Shown in pieces: positions 18,601 to 27,528 of a stretch of 64,000 bases of DNA. This DNA is from Tritrichomonas musculus (Eukaryota > Parabasalia > Tritrichomonadida > Tritrichomonadidae), in NCBI GenBank assembly GCA_039105265.1, contig JAPFFF010000002.1:6200001-6264000 (forward strand), in the 5' to 3' direction. The notes beneath the pieces are model-generated. The model saw nothing but the letters and a program-made list of their open reading frames with translations, had not been told where the DNA came from and did not search any database. Position 1 is the first letter of the stretch. The number at the start of each line of letters is the position of its first letter. Position numbers and translations under genes: made by a program.

Positions 18601-21600
18601 TTTATGAAAAAGGATCTGGAGTTAAACAAGATTATAATAAAGCAAAAGAATATTATGAATTATCAGCTCAACAAAATAATTCAGATGCATTAAATAATTT
18701 AGGACTTCTTTATGCAAATGGATCTGGAGTTAAACAAGATTATAATAAAGCAAAAGAATATTATGAATTATCAGCTCAACAAAATAATTCAAATGCATTA
18801 ATTTATTTAGGACTTCTTTATGCAAATGGATCTGGAGTTAAACAAGATTATAATAAAGCAAAAGAATATTATGAATTATCAGCTCAACAAAATAATTCAA
18901 ATGCATTAAATAATTTAGGACTTCTTTATAAAAAAGGATCTGGAGTTAAACAAGATTATAATAAAGCAAAAGAATATTATGAATTATCAGCTCAACAAAA
19001 TAATTCAGATGCATTAAATAATTTAGGAAATCTTTATAAAAAAGGATCTGGAGTTAAACAAGATTATAATAAAGCAAAAGAATATTATGAATTATCAGCT
19101 CAACAAAATAATTCAGATGCATTAAATAATTTAGGAAATCTTTATTATAATGGATCTGGAGTTAAACAAGATTATAATAAAGCAAAAGAATATTATGAAT
19201 TATCAGCTCAACAAAATAATTCAGGTGCATTAAATAATTTAGGAAATCTTTATTATAATGGATCTGGAGTTAAACAAGATTATAATAAAGCAAAAGAATA
19301 TTATGAATTATCAGCTCAACAAAATAATTCAGATGCATTAAATAATTTAGGAAATCTTTATAAAAAAGGATCTGGAGTTAAACAAGATTATAATAAAGCA
19401 AAAGAATATTATGAATTATCAGCTCAACAAAATAATTCAGATGCATTAATATTTTTAGGAAATCTTTATTATAATGGATCTGGAGTTAAACAAGATTATA
19501 ATAAAGCAAAAGAATATTATGAATTATCAGCTCAACAAAATAATTCAGATGCATTAATATTTTTAGGACTTCTTTATGCAAATGGATCTGGAGTTAAACA
19601 AGATTATAATAAAGCAAAAGAATATTATGAATTATCAGCTCAACAAAATAATTCAGATGCATTAAATAATTTAGGAAATCTTTATTATAATGGATCTGGA
19701 GTTAAACAAGATTATAATAAAGCAAAAGAATATTATGAATTATCAGCTCAACAAAATAATTCAGATGCATTAATATTTTTAGGAAATCTTTATTATAATG
19801 GATCTGGAGTTAAACAAGATTATAATAAAGCAAAAGAATATTATGAATTATCAGCTCAACAAAATAATTCAGATGCATTAATATTTTTAGGAAATCTTTA
19901 TTATAATGGATCTGGAGTTAAACAAGATTATAATAAAGCAAAAGAATATTATGAATTATCAGCTCAACAAAATAATTCAGATGCATTAAATAATTTAGGA
20001 AATCTTTATAAAAAAGGATCTGGAGTTAAACAAGATTATAATAAAGCAAAAGAATATTATGAATTATCAGCTCAACAAAATAATTCAGATGCATTAAATA
20101 ATTTAGGAAATCTTTATGCAAATGGATCTGGAGTTAAACAAGATTATAATAAAGCAAAAGAATATTATGAATTATCAGCTCAACAAAATAATTCAGGTGC
20201 ATTAAATAATTTAGGAAATCTTTATTATAATGGATCTGGAGTTAAACAAGATTATAATAAAGCAAAAGAATATTATGAATTATCAGCTCAACAAAATAAT
20301 TCAGATGCATTAAATAATTTAGGAAATCTTTATAAAAAAGGATCTGGAGTTAAACAAGATTATAATAAAGCAAAAGAATATTATGAATTATCAGCTCAAC
20401 AAAATAATTCAGATGCATTAATATTTTTAGGAAATCTTTATGCAAATGGATCTGGAGTTAAACAAGATTATAATAAAGCAAAAGAATATTATGAATTATC
20501 AGCTCAACAAAATAATTCAGATGCATTAATATTTTTAGGACTTCTTTATGCAAATGGATCTGGAGTTAAACAAGATTATAATAAAGCAAAAGAATATTAT
20601 GAATTATCAGCTCAACAAAATAATTCAGATGCATTAAATAATTTAGGAAATCTTTATTATAATGGATCTGGAGTTAAACAAGATTATAATAAAGCAAAAG
20701 AATATTATGAATTATCAGCTCAACAAAATAATTCAGATGCATTAATATTTTTAGGAAATCTTTATTATAATGGATCTGGAGTTAAACAAGATTATAATAA
20801 AGCAAAAGAATATTATGAATTATCAGCTCAACAAAATAATTCAGATGCATTAATATTTTTAGGAAATCTTTATTATAATGGATCTGGAGTTAAACAAGAT
20901 TATAATAAAGCAAAAGAATATTATGAATTATCAGCTCAACAAAATAATTCAGATGCATTAAATAATTTAGGAAATCTTTATAAAAAAGGATCTGGAGTTA
21001 AACAAGATTATAATAAAGCAAAAGAATATTATGAATTATCAGCTCAACAAAATAATTCAGATGCATTAAATAATTTAGGAAATCTTTATTATAATGGATC
21101 TGGAGTTAAACAAGATTATAATAAAGCAAAAGAATATTATGAATTATCAGCTCAACAAAATAATTCAGGTGCATTAAATAATTTAGGAAATCTTTATTAT
21201 AATGGATCTGGAGTTAAACAAGATTATAATAAAGCAAAAGAATATTATGAATTATCAGCTCAACAAAATAATTCAGATGCATTAAATAATTTAGGAAATC
21301 TTTATAAAAAAGGATCTGGAGTTAAACAAGATTATAATAAAGCAAAAGAATATTATGAATTATCAGCTCAACAAAATAATTCAGATGCATTAATATTTTT
21401 AGGAAATCTTTATGCAAATGGATCTGGAGTTAAACAAGATTATAATAAAGCAAAAGAATATTATGAATTATCAGCTCAACAAAATAATTCAGATGCATTA
21501 ATATTTTTAGGACTTCTTTATGCAAATGGATCTGGAGTTAAACAAGATTATAATAAAGCAAAAGAATATTATGAATTATCAGCTCAACAAAATAATTCAG

Positions 21601-24600
21601 ATGCATTAAATAATTTAGGAAATCTTTATAAAAAAGGATCTGGAGTTAAACAAGATTATAATAAAGCAAAAGAATATTATGAATTATCAGCTCAACAAAA
21701 TAATTCAGATGCATTAAATAATTTAGGAAATCTTTATAAAAAAGGATCTGGAGTTAAACAAGATTATAATAAAGCAAAAGAATATTATGAATTATCAGCT
21801 CAACAAAATAATTCAGATGCATTAAATAATTTAGGAAATCTTTATTATAATGGATCTGGAGTTAAACAAGATTATAATAAAGCAAAAGAATATTATGAAT
21901 TATCAGCTCAACAAAATAATTCAGATGCATTAAATAATTTAGGAAATCTTTATAAAAAAGGATCTGGAGTTAAACAAGATTATAATAAAGCAAAAGAATA
22001 TTATGAATTATCAGCTCAACAAAATAATTCAGATGCATTAAATAATTTAGGAAATCTTTATTATAATGGATCTGGAGTTAAACAAGATTATAATAAAGCA
22101 AAAGAATATTATGAATTATCAGCTCAACAAAATAATTCAGATGCATTAAATAATTTAGGAAATCTTTATAAAAAAGGATCTGGAGTTAAACAAGATTATA
22201 ATAAAGCAAAAGAATATTATGAATTATCAGCTCAACAAAATAATTCAGATGCATTAATATTTTTAGGAAATCTTTATGCAAATGGATCTGGAGTTAAACA
22301 AGATTATAATAAAGCAAAAGAATATTATGAATTATCAGCTCAACAAAATAATTCAGATGCATTAATATTTTTAGGACTTCTTTATGCAAATGGATCTGGA
22401 GTTAAACAAGATTATAATAAAGCAAAAGAATATTATGAATTATCAGCTCAACAAAATAATTCAGATGCATTAAATAATTTAGGAAATCTTTATTATAATG
22501 GATCTGGAGTTAAACAAGATTATAATAAAGCAAAAGAATATTATGAATTATCAGCTCAACAAAATAATTCAGATGCATTAAATAATTTAGGAAATCTTTA
22601 TAAAAAAGGATCTGGAGTTAAACAAGATTATAATAAAGCAAAAGAATATTATGAATTATCAGCTCAACAAAATAATTCAGATGCATTAAATAATTTAGGA
22701 AATCTTTATTATAATGGATCTGGAGTTAAACAAGATTATAATAAAGCAAAAGAATATTATGAATTATCAGCTCAACAAAATAATTCAGATGCATTAATAT
22801 TTTTAGGAAATCTTTATTATAATGGATCTGGAGTTAAACAAGATTATAATAAAGCAAAAGAATATTATGAATTATCAGCTCAACAAAATAATTCAGATGC
22901 ATTAAATAATTTAGGACTTCTTTATAAAAAAGGATCTGGAGTTAAACAAGATTATAATAAAGCAAAAGAATATTATGAATTATCAATTAAAGGCAACTGT
23001 AAATTAGCATATTTAAATATTGGTAATTTGTATAGAAAAGTAAAAGATTATTCATTATCAATGAAATATTACTTATTGGCTGCTCAATGTAATTATTCCG
23101 ATGCTCTTTGTAAAATTGGAAATCTTTATTTGAAAGGACGCGGAGTTGAAAAAAATTATTTGAAAGCGAAAATTTTCTATGAACAATCAGCAGATAAAAA
23201 CAATCCAAATGCACTTATTAAATTAGGAAATCTTTATTATTATGGACAAGGAGTCAAACAAGATTATTGCAAGGCCAAAGAATATTATGAACTCTCAGGA
23301 AGACAAGGAAACTCGAAAGCGCTTTTTGAATTAGGGAAACTTTATTTTGAAGGTCAGGGAGTTGAACGAAATTATGAGAAGGCGAAAGAATATTATAAAA
23401 TGTCATCATACAACGACAATCCAGACGGACTCTTCTTTCTTGGTGTTTTTTATTCGAGAGGAGACATTCTTGAGGTCAACATTCCACTGGCTGTTCAGTA
23501 CTTCTTGAAATCAATTGAAATTCATTATGGTCAAGCAAGAGTAGACAATATTGTAGATGATTTTTATATGATTAAAAACATCTACAATAATTATTACTAT
23601 CATTCACATAATGACCTTGGCTTGATTTATCTCGCAATTTATGAAGACATTGAAAATGCGACCAAATACATCAAGGAGGCGGCATTTGGCGAATATCCGT
23701 TTGGGCAGAACAACTTCGGACTTCTAAATGAAATTTATCTTAATGAAATCGGGAATGCTGAATACATGTACCAACGATCATCAAAACACAATTTTTCACT
23801 CGCATTTTATGATCTGGGTCATTTGAAAGAGAAAGAAATTCAAAAAAAGGCAGAAGAAAGAAAAGAAAAAGAAAATCAAGAATCAGAAGAATACATTGAA
23901 TTCTACAAGAAAGCATCAGATTGTGAAGATTGTCCATTGATATTCCACAACCGTCAATATTACGACAAGCGACTTGATATATCAAAAACATTCATCATTT
24001 GTATGACGAATCTGAAACTTTTTGAATATTATTTCAATAAAGGAGATTTGTCAGAATCGAAGAAATATTTCGGGAGATCATTATCAAAGCTTTTGAATGA
24101 TAAAGAGCATTCAATAATTAAAATAAAAATTGATGAGAAAAAGCCAGAAAGTTTTTTCTCATCTCTCAAAAATTTCATTTTGGGTTTCCCATTATTCAAT
24201 CTTGGCAATCAGCCGAATTTAAACCTGGATTTGGAAATGAAAACAAGCACCGATGATAATGTCAAAATGGAACAAAATCAAGATACTTCATCATTAATAA
24301 ATAAAAAAATTCAAGAAGAAAATATTGAAGAACAAACTTCGAATAAAAATGATAAAATAGGCATGATTATCAATCAAGAAATGATAGAAAAAATAAAAGA
24401 AAGGAAATATTTTGAGAACAAAGGAATCAAGAAAGAAATAGAAATAGAAAAGGAAATTGAAATAGGAAATGTAAAAGAAGAAGAAATGCCAGAGTATGAA
24501 GGTGACATTGAGAAATCAAGCGAAGAAGGAAAATCATTCAAAGATGGGAATGAAATATTTGAATTCATTGTTTCAAATGAAAAATATGGAAATATTTTTA

Positions 24601-24818
24601 AAGAAGAAATTAACAAAATCATTCAAGTTATGAATGACATCATCTACACACCTCCATATCCAATTTTATTTGGTCGAATAAGCATCTCAAAAAGAAACCA
24701 GAAAGTAGAACAAAGTCCATATAAGAAAGAGATAAACGAATTATTTTATGAAGGACTTGGACTTGAAGAATTCAAATATAATCGTTCTCAACTTGAAACC
24801 AATAAGATGCAACAGTAA
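15618..24818 (+). CDS. Kinase-like / Sel1-repeat giant protein (3066 aa)
   Basis: Residues 1-250: a family-specific helical N-terminus. Residues about 258-510: a protein-kinase-like domain with VIKKL (Lys288), HRDLKPANILLD (377-388), DFD (397-399) in place of DFG, MSPEQYRG (424-431, the APE region) and SDIYSFGLIIYFL. The Gly-rich loop is not recognisable. TKL-like by the HRDLKPAN signature; activity is uncertain because of the DFD and the missing loop. Residues about 572-2450: 53 Sel1-like repeats of exactly 36 residues, followed by about 10 diverged ones and a conserved C-terminal tail with IIYTPPYPILFGR. Sel1 repeats form solenoids that bind partner proteins. No membrane segment. The gene is intact, unlike its antisense-oriented paralogue at 2201-3970. 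Confidence 0.88.
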   Translation: MQQNPFQELPLKYISMLNKIIDDKLKSIYSKFSFKYLNYISALDVSNENQIKNLLFDYLKQFKFIVYKILKIPSDVGQSNNTKVQDSNEEENDHSPNLKSSKFDIIFCVECQCIIIEKIDFSIIKMIISNLNENESSLINVSTIQNGKEEAKERKDIEEEITKFCQKFVANIKNNEFVRQTIRPIAGYLIRRYFYPSYYFSDPTFFYFDDAERMEDEELKIEFMSFFLFGQSNQTEDDLLVKKETKNKREPINFETKDFIILRTIYSNEKSLYNLAFHIGYLHIFVIKKLSDSECFAKEKDHELYFCENFSHRCLTRCYGFIKEKNQTTGIIYKFMSNGTLNSYVSNREKIDEAFSILTISRVIQGLDYLHKNKLIHRDLKPANILLDHDFLPYISDFDEIRHPKEREEESDPMTTDVGSPIYMSPEQYRGVYSYPSDIYSFGLIIYFLYEKKDLYRIIGASNYIKNENEIPKLSQTSDIIQTLFSKCLVLDTKERIAIQGIKYIYSNKIFQILYKNFNELVITPQSKQSMFESFIIFNDFVQIKEKKLALLFLLSGYDLYNIISSSYKQKQDYNKAKEYYELSAQQNNSNALIYLGLLYANGSRVKQDYNKAKEYYELSAQQNNSDALNNLGLLYANGSGVKQDYNKAKEYYELSAQQNNSNALIFLGLLYKKGSGVKQDYNKAKEYYELSAQQNNSDALIFLGNLYKKGSGVKQDYNKAKEYYELSAQQNNSDALNNLGLLYANGSGVKQDYNKAKEYYELSAQQNNSNALIFLGLLYKKGSGVKQDYNKAKEYYELSAQQNNSDALIFLGNLYKKGSGVKQDYNKAKEYYELSAQQNNSDALNNLGNLYENGSGVKQDYNKAKEYYELSAQQNNSDALNNLGNLYYNGSGVKQDYNKAKEYYELSAQQNNSDALNNLGLLYENGSGVKQDYNKAKEYYELSAQQNNSDALIFLGLLYENGSGVKQDYNKAKEYYELSAQQNNSDALNNLGLLYEKGSGVKQDYNKAKEYYELSAQQNNSDALNNLGLLYANGSGVKQDYNKAKEYYELSAQQNNSNALIYLGLLYANGSGVKQDYNKAKEYYELSAQQNNSNALNNLGLLYKKGSGVKQDYNKAKEYYELSAQQNNSDALNNLGNLYKKGSGVKQDYNKAKEYYELSAQQNNSDALNNLGNLYYNGSGVKQDYNKAKEYYELSAQQNNSGALNNLGNLYYNGSGVKQDYNKAKEYYELSAQQNNSDALNNLGNLYKKGSGVKQDYNKAKEYYELSAQQNNSDALIFLGNLYYNGSGVKQDYNKAKEYYELSAQQNNSDALIFLGLLYANGSGVKQDYNKAKEYYELSAQQNNSDALNNLGNLYYNGSGVKQDYNKAKEYYELSAQQNNSDALIFLGNLYYNGSGVKQDYNKAKEYYELSAQQNNSDALIFLGNLYYNGSGVKQDYNKAKEYYELSAQQNNSDALNNLGNLYKKGSGVKQDYNKAKEYYELSAQQNNSDALNNLGNLYANGSGVKQDYNKAKEYYELSAQQNNSGALNNLGNLYYNGSGVKQDYNKAKEYYELSAQQNNSDALNNLGNLYKKGSGVKQDYNKAKEYYELSAQQNNSDALIFLGNLYANGSGVKQDYNKAKEYYELSAQQNNSDALIFLGLLYANGSGVKQDYNKAKEYYELSAQQNNSDALNNLGNLYYNGSGVKQDYNKAKEYYELSAQQNNSDALIFLGNLYYNGSGVKQDYNKAKEYYELSAQQNNSDALIFLGNLYYNGSGVKQDYNKAKEYYELSAQQNNSDALNNLGNLYKKGSGVKQDYNKAKEYYELSAQQNNSDALNNLGNLYYNGSGVKQDYNKAKEYYELSAQQNNSGALNNLGNLYYNGSGVKQDYNKAKEYYELSAQQNNSDALNNLGNLYKKGSGVKQDYNKAKEYYELSAQQNNSDALIFLGNLYANGSGVKQDYNKAKEYYELSAQQNNSDALIFLGLLYANGSGVKQDYNKAKEYYELSAQQNNSDALNNLGNLYKKGSGVKQDYNKAKEYYELSAQQNNSDALNNLGNLYKKGSGVKQDYNKAKEYYELSAQQNNSDALNNLGNLYYNGSGVKQDYNKAKEYYELSAQQNNSDALNNLGNLYKKGSGVKQDYNKAKEYYELSAQQNNSDALNNLGNLYYNGSGVKQDYNKAKEYYELSAQQNNSDALNNLGNLYKKGSGVKQDYNKAKEYYELSAQQNNSDALIFLGNLYANGSGVKQDYNKAKEYYELSAQQNNSDALIFLGLLYANGSGVKQDYNKAKEYYELSAQQNNSDALNNLGNLYYNGSGVKQDYNKAKEYYELSAQQNNSDALNNLGNLYKKGSGVKQDYNKAKEYYELSAQQNNSDALNNLGNLYYNGSGVKQDYNKAKEYYELSAQQNNSDALIFLGNLYYNGSGVKQDYNKAKEYYELSAQQNNSDALNNLGLLYKKGSGVKQDYNKAKEYYELSIKGNCKLAYLNIGNLYRKVKDYSLSMKYYLLAAQCNYSDALCKIGNLYLKGRGVEKNYLKAKIFYEQSADKNNPNALIKLGNLYYYGQGVKQDYCKAKEYYELSGRQGNSKALFELGKLYFEGQGVERNYEKAKEYYKMSSYNDNPDGLFFLGVFYSRGDILEVNIPLAVQYFLKSIEIHYGQARVDNIVDDFYMIKNIYNNYYYHSHNDLGLIYLAIYEDIENATKYIKEAAFGEYPFGQNNFGLLNEIYLNEIGNAEYMYQRSSKHNFSLAFYDLGHLKEKEIQKKAEERKEKENQESEEYIEFYKKASDCEDCPLIFHNRQYYDKRLDISKTFIICMTNLKLFEYYFNKGDLSESKKYFGRSLSKLLNDKEHSIIKIKIDEKKPESFFSSLKNFILGFPLFNLGNQPNLNLDLEMKTSTDDNVKMEQNQDTSSLINKKIQEENIEEQTSNKNDKIGMIINQEMIEKIKERKYFENKGIKKEIEIEKEIEIGNVKEEEMPEYEGDIEKSSEEGKSFKDGNEIFEFIVSNEKYGNIFKEEINKIIQVMNDIIYTPPYPILFGRISISKRNQKVEQSPYKKEINELFYEGLGLEEFKYNRSQLETNKMQQ
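17331..22985. repeat. 108-bp tandem array, 53 units, with a nine-unit higher-order period
   Basis: Every unit starts CAAGATTATAATAAAGC and is exactly 108 bp; starts run from 17331 to 22947. The first half of each unit is almost invariant at the DNA level. Only five sites vary, each from a small set: S(D/N/G), (NN/IF/IY), LG(L/N), (AN/KK/YN/EN/EK), and one GSR for GSG. The rare SGAL variant occurs in units 18, 27 and 36, exactly 972 bp apart. Units 2-4 are repeated as 5-7. Confidence 0.95.
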
Positions 24819-25314
24819 TAAATAAATATATATTGACTTCTCTAAGTTTATAATCAAACAAGGTTGGCTCATTAATGAAAGCAATTGCATAAATAAAAAT
24901 TTTTAAAAATTTTTAGAAAAATTTCAGAAGTTTACAATAAAAGTTTTCAAAAAGTTTTTTAACTTAAAATAAACATTAATATCTTCAAAATAAATTCATT
25001 TGTTTACAATTTTTTATAAAAATATTTAATTTATTTAAACAACTAATATTCTTGTAAAAGTTGATTTAACAAAAACTTTTCTTTAAATTCTATTTAATTG
25101 AGTTTTCGATTTCTTTTTGTATGTTCCAGTATCATCAAAGATCATTTACACTTAAATATAATGATTTAGAATAGTTTATGCATTATAATATTGCATAAAA
25201 TGTTCAATAAGAATGACACCAATTTAAAAAGTTTTAAAAACAAAAATCTGCCAAATATGCATTGAAAAAGTTGTGATCGTTCCTGCAAATATGTTTTCAT
25301 GTGAATAATGAATT
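24819..25314. other. Convergent intergenic DNA
   Basis: AT-rich; the TAATAAATAAATA at the stop of the Sel1 kinase gene probably contributes to 3' end formation. No other feature seen. Confidence 0.5.
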
Positions 25315-27066
25315 TCACGCAATATTCTTCTTGGAGTCATCGTTGCCACTCTCATTGTTGAAGATTGAGTCGTACTCGTCAAAATTATAATTAAACTTGC
25401 TTGAGAAGCAGCTTTCGTATTTGCTCAAATGGCTTCTATGACCATCGGCGTTACTACTCTGACTTCCCACGTTATTTTTACCTTCAGAAAAACTATTATT
25501 CAAACGGATTGTGTCACTTTTCTGATTTCCGTCACCAAAGCGAAAATCAAAGCCATTTAATTTATCGCCTTCATTATCATTATCATTGCTCGTGTTATTA
25601 TTGATTTCAATCCCTTCATTTCCATCATTAAAACTCAAATCAGGGCCATGATTTAGTTTATCACTGACATAGCTTGTGTGGTTTTTGTTTTCATTGGAAA
25701 CGTCGCCTTCTTTGGAGTCTGCAATGATCGATGCATTGCATTGATTTATGTCGTTGCTGCTTGAGTACAAGTCATCGCCAATCTGAATATCGTCGCCGTT
25801 GTAGTACTTGTTCGCGTCTCTGCTGCATTCATAGCTCCTCTGCTTGTTGATGTAGTCGACGTCGCTTGTGCTGCTGTTTCGCGAATCGATGTCGACAATT
25901 TGGTCATCCAGCGGCGTCCTCACCTGATTGCTGAAGCAGCTTCCATTTCTAGAGTCAATAATAATGATGTCATCGTCAGGTGGATTATTTTTCTCACAAT
26001 AGGAATGTTTGGAACTTTTTGACTCGATTTTTGGTCGGACTATTTTTCGCTTGTTTTCTTTTTTATGTTGGCTCGATAAAACAGCATTTAACAAGTCTAA
26101 GCAAGAACTTGCATTTCCTTTATTATTACCAAATTTTCTTTTTATTCGAGGACTCCTCAAACAGCGATTTCCAGCAGGCAAGCGAGGCTCGTAGATTGGA
26201 TGATCAATCATGACAAACTTTTTCACTCCGCTACGAGTTGCCCAGTACAAATCGGAGATAAAAAGATAAAAAAGATTCTCATCGGTTGGAAATTTCTCAA
26301 CTACAAAAGAATGAATTACATCAAATACAATCTTGCAAAGATTGATATTGGATTGGATCTCTTCGTCATTGTCACCATTTTGAATTTCGTCTTTGTCGAT
26401 TTTTTCTGGGAAAATTCGTGCAAGAACAGCTGCTATTTTTGAAAATTTCGCGGTATCAATTTGAATGAGCTCATTTTTTGAGGTTTCATAATCATGAATT
26501 TGTATTTCATCAGAAAAATACATGTTACAATGAAATTTTGAGAGCCATAAAGAAATTGCATCTTCAAGATGAATAATACGATCATCTAAATTTATAAAAT
26601 AGAATGAACGTGGAAGATAATAAAGATCAGAGAGTAATAATGTGGTATTTATCGATTTGTCAACAACAAAAAATTCTATTGATTTGCATAAATTAATATG
26701 TTGTTCTATAATCCCATTCTTTAAACCAGATGTTTCACACGGATTTTGTGGAATATACCCTTCATTCAAAAGAATATTTAAAATCGAATCAAAATCAAAA
26801 AAATGTTCAATATCATAAAATGAGATTTTATTGTGCGAAGCAATTGCAGAAACAATAATGCCATATAATTTTGCATCTAAAAGGCTGTCAACTGTTATGG
26901 GAAAAATTGGTCTTGAAAATTTTGAAAAAAAATCTAAAATAATATTGTCTTCTAAAAATGATAACGAAAGGAGAGGAAGTTCTTTTTCTCGATTTTTTGA
27001 ACAAATAATACGATCTGCCATAATTCCTATCCAACAAAAATGATCTTCGGAGCAGCGATTAATCAT
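25315..27066 (-). CDS. Probable CAMSAP-type calponin-homology domain protein
   Basis: 583 aa counted from the ATG at 27064-27066; the frame extends four codons further to a TTG that is unlikely to be used. The first 290 residues resemble the CAMSAP CH region: KLYGIIVSAI, the block RIIHLEDAISLWLSKFH (family pattern LxDAxxxWxNK) and, at the end of the domain, NLFYLFISDLYWATR (family FYxxxxDxLY...ELFWW). CAMSAP proteins bind microtubule minus ends through a C-terminal CKK domain, which is not recognisable here. Residues about 300-583 are low-complexity N/S/D-rich. AACGTTTTGTTC lies 35 nt upstream. A cytoskeletal role is inferred and the family assignment is moderate; it could be another divergent CH protein. 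Confidence 0.5.
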   Translation of the reverse strand: MINRCSEDHFCWIGIMADRIICSKNREKELPLLSLSFLEDNIILDFFSKFSRPIFPITVDSLLDAKLYGIIVSAIASHNKISFYDIEHFFDFDSILNILLNEGYIPQNPCETSGLKNGIIEQHINLCKSIEFFVVDKSINTTLLLSDLYYLPRSFYFINLDDRIIHLEDAISLWLSKFHCNMYFSDEIQIHDYETSKNELIQIDTAKFSKIAAVLARIFPEKIDKDEIQNGDNDEEIQSNINLCKIVFDVIHSFVVEKFPTDENLFYLFISDLYWATRSGVKKFVMIDHPIYEPRLPAGNRCLRSPRIKRKFGNNKGNASSCLDLLNAVLSSQHKKENKRKIVRPKIESKSSKHSYCEKNNPPDDDIIIIDSRNGSCFSNQVRTPLDDQIVDIDSRNSSTSDVDYINKQRSYECSRDANKYYNGDDIQIGDDLYSSSNDINQCNASIIADSKEGDVSNENKNHTSYVSDKLNHGPDLSFNDGNEGIEINNNTSNDNDNEGDKLNGFDFRFGDGNQKSDTIRLNNSFSEGKNNVGSQSSNADGHRSHLSKYESCFSSKFNYNFDEYDSIFNNESGNDDSKKNIA

Positions 27067-27528
27067 ATTAAATTTCAAGATAAATAAGATTTCAGAACAA
27101 AACGTTCAAAAAGTAGAAGATTTCTATACAATTATTTATATTTCCTCAAAATACCGTTTATTTGAAGAATAATATAAAAAATAAACTATTAAAAAAAAAA
27201 ATCGTTACACACAAAATATTCAAAAACAATACAATTAAATTAAGTTTTGATAATTTTCTTCAAGAATATTTAATTGGGGAAGTTATTTAAAAACATTTTA
27301 CTATGAGTATTTCTATATAAAATAATTATTGAAACATTCTATGAGTTTTTTCAATTTTAAAATATTCAACAAGAACTCAAAAAGTGGATTTTATATATTG
27401 CAAAATAAGGAAATCTAATCAGAATAATAAAATCGTTAAAGTAAAAACAAATAAAGTAACAAATTCGGCTAATAGCTTTTTACTTTTTAGTCCTATTAAG
27501 GATATTTTATAATACTATATTAAATCAC
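27067..27528. other. AT-rich intergenic DNA
   Basis: Upstream of the CAMSAP-like gene and downstream of the C2 gene. AACGTTCAAA at 27101 is the only recognisable promoter-like box. Confidence 0.45.

Noticed and set aside
17331-22985. CRISPR-like array
   Set aside because: The 108-bp periodic units are in-frame coding repeats without unique spacers, in a eukaryotic gene.
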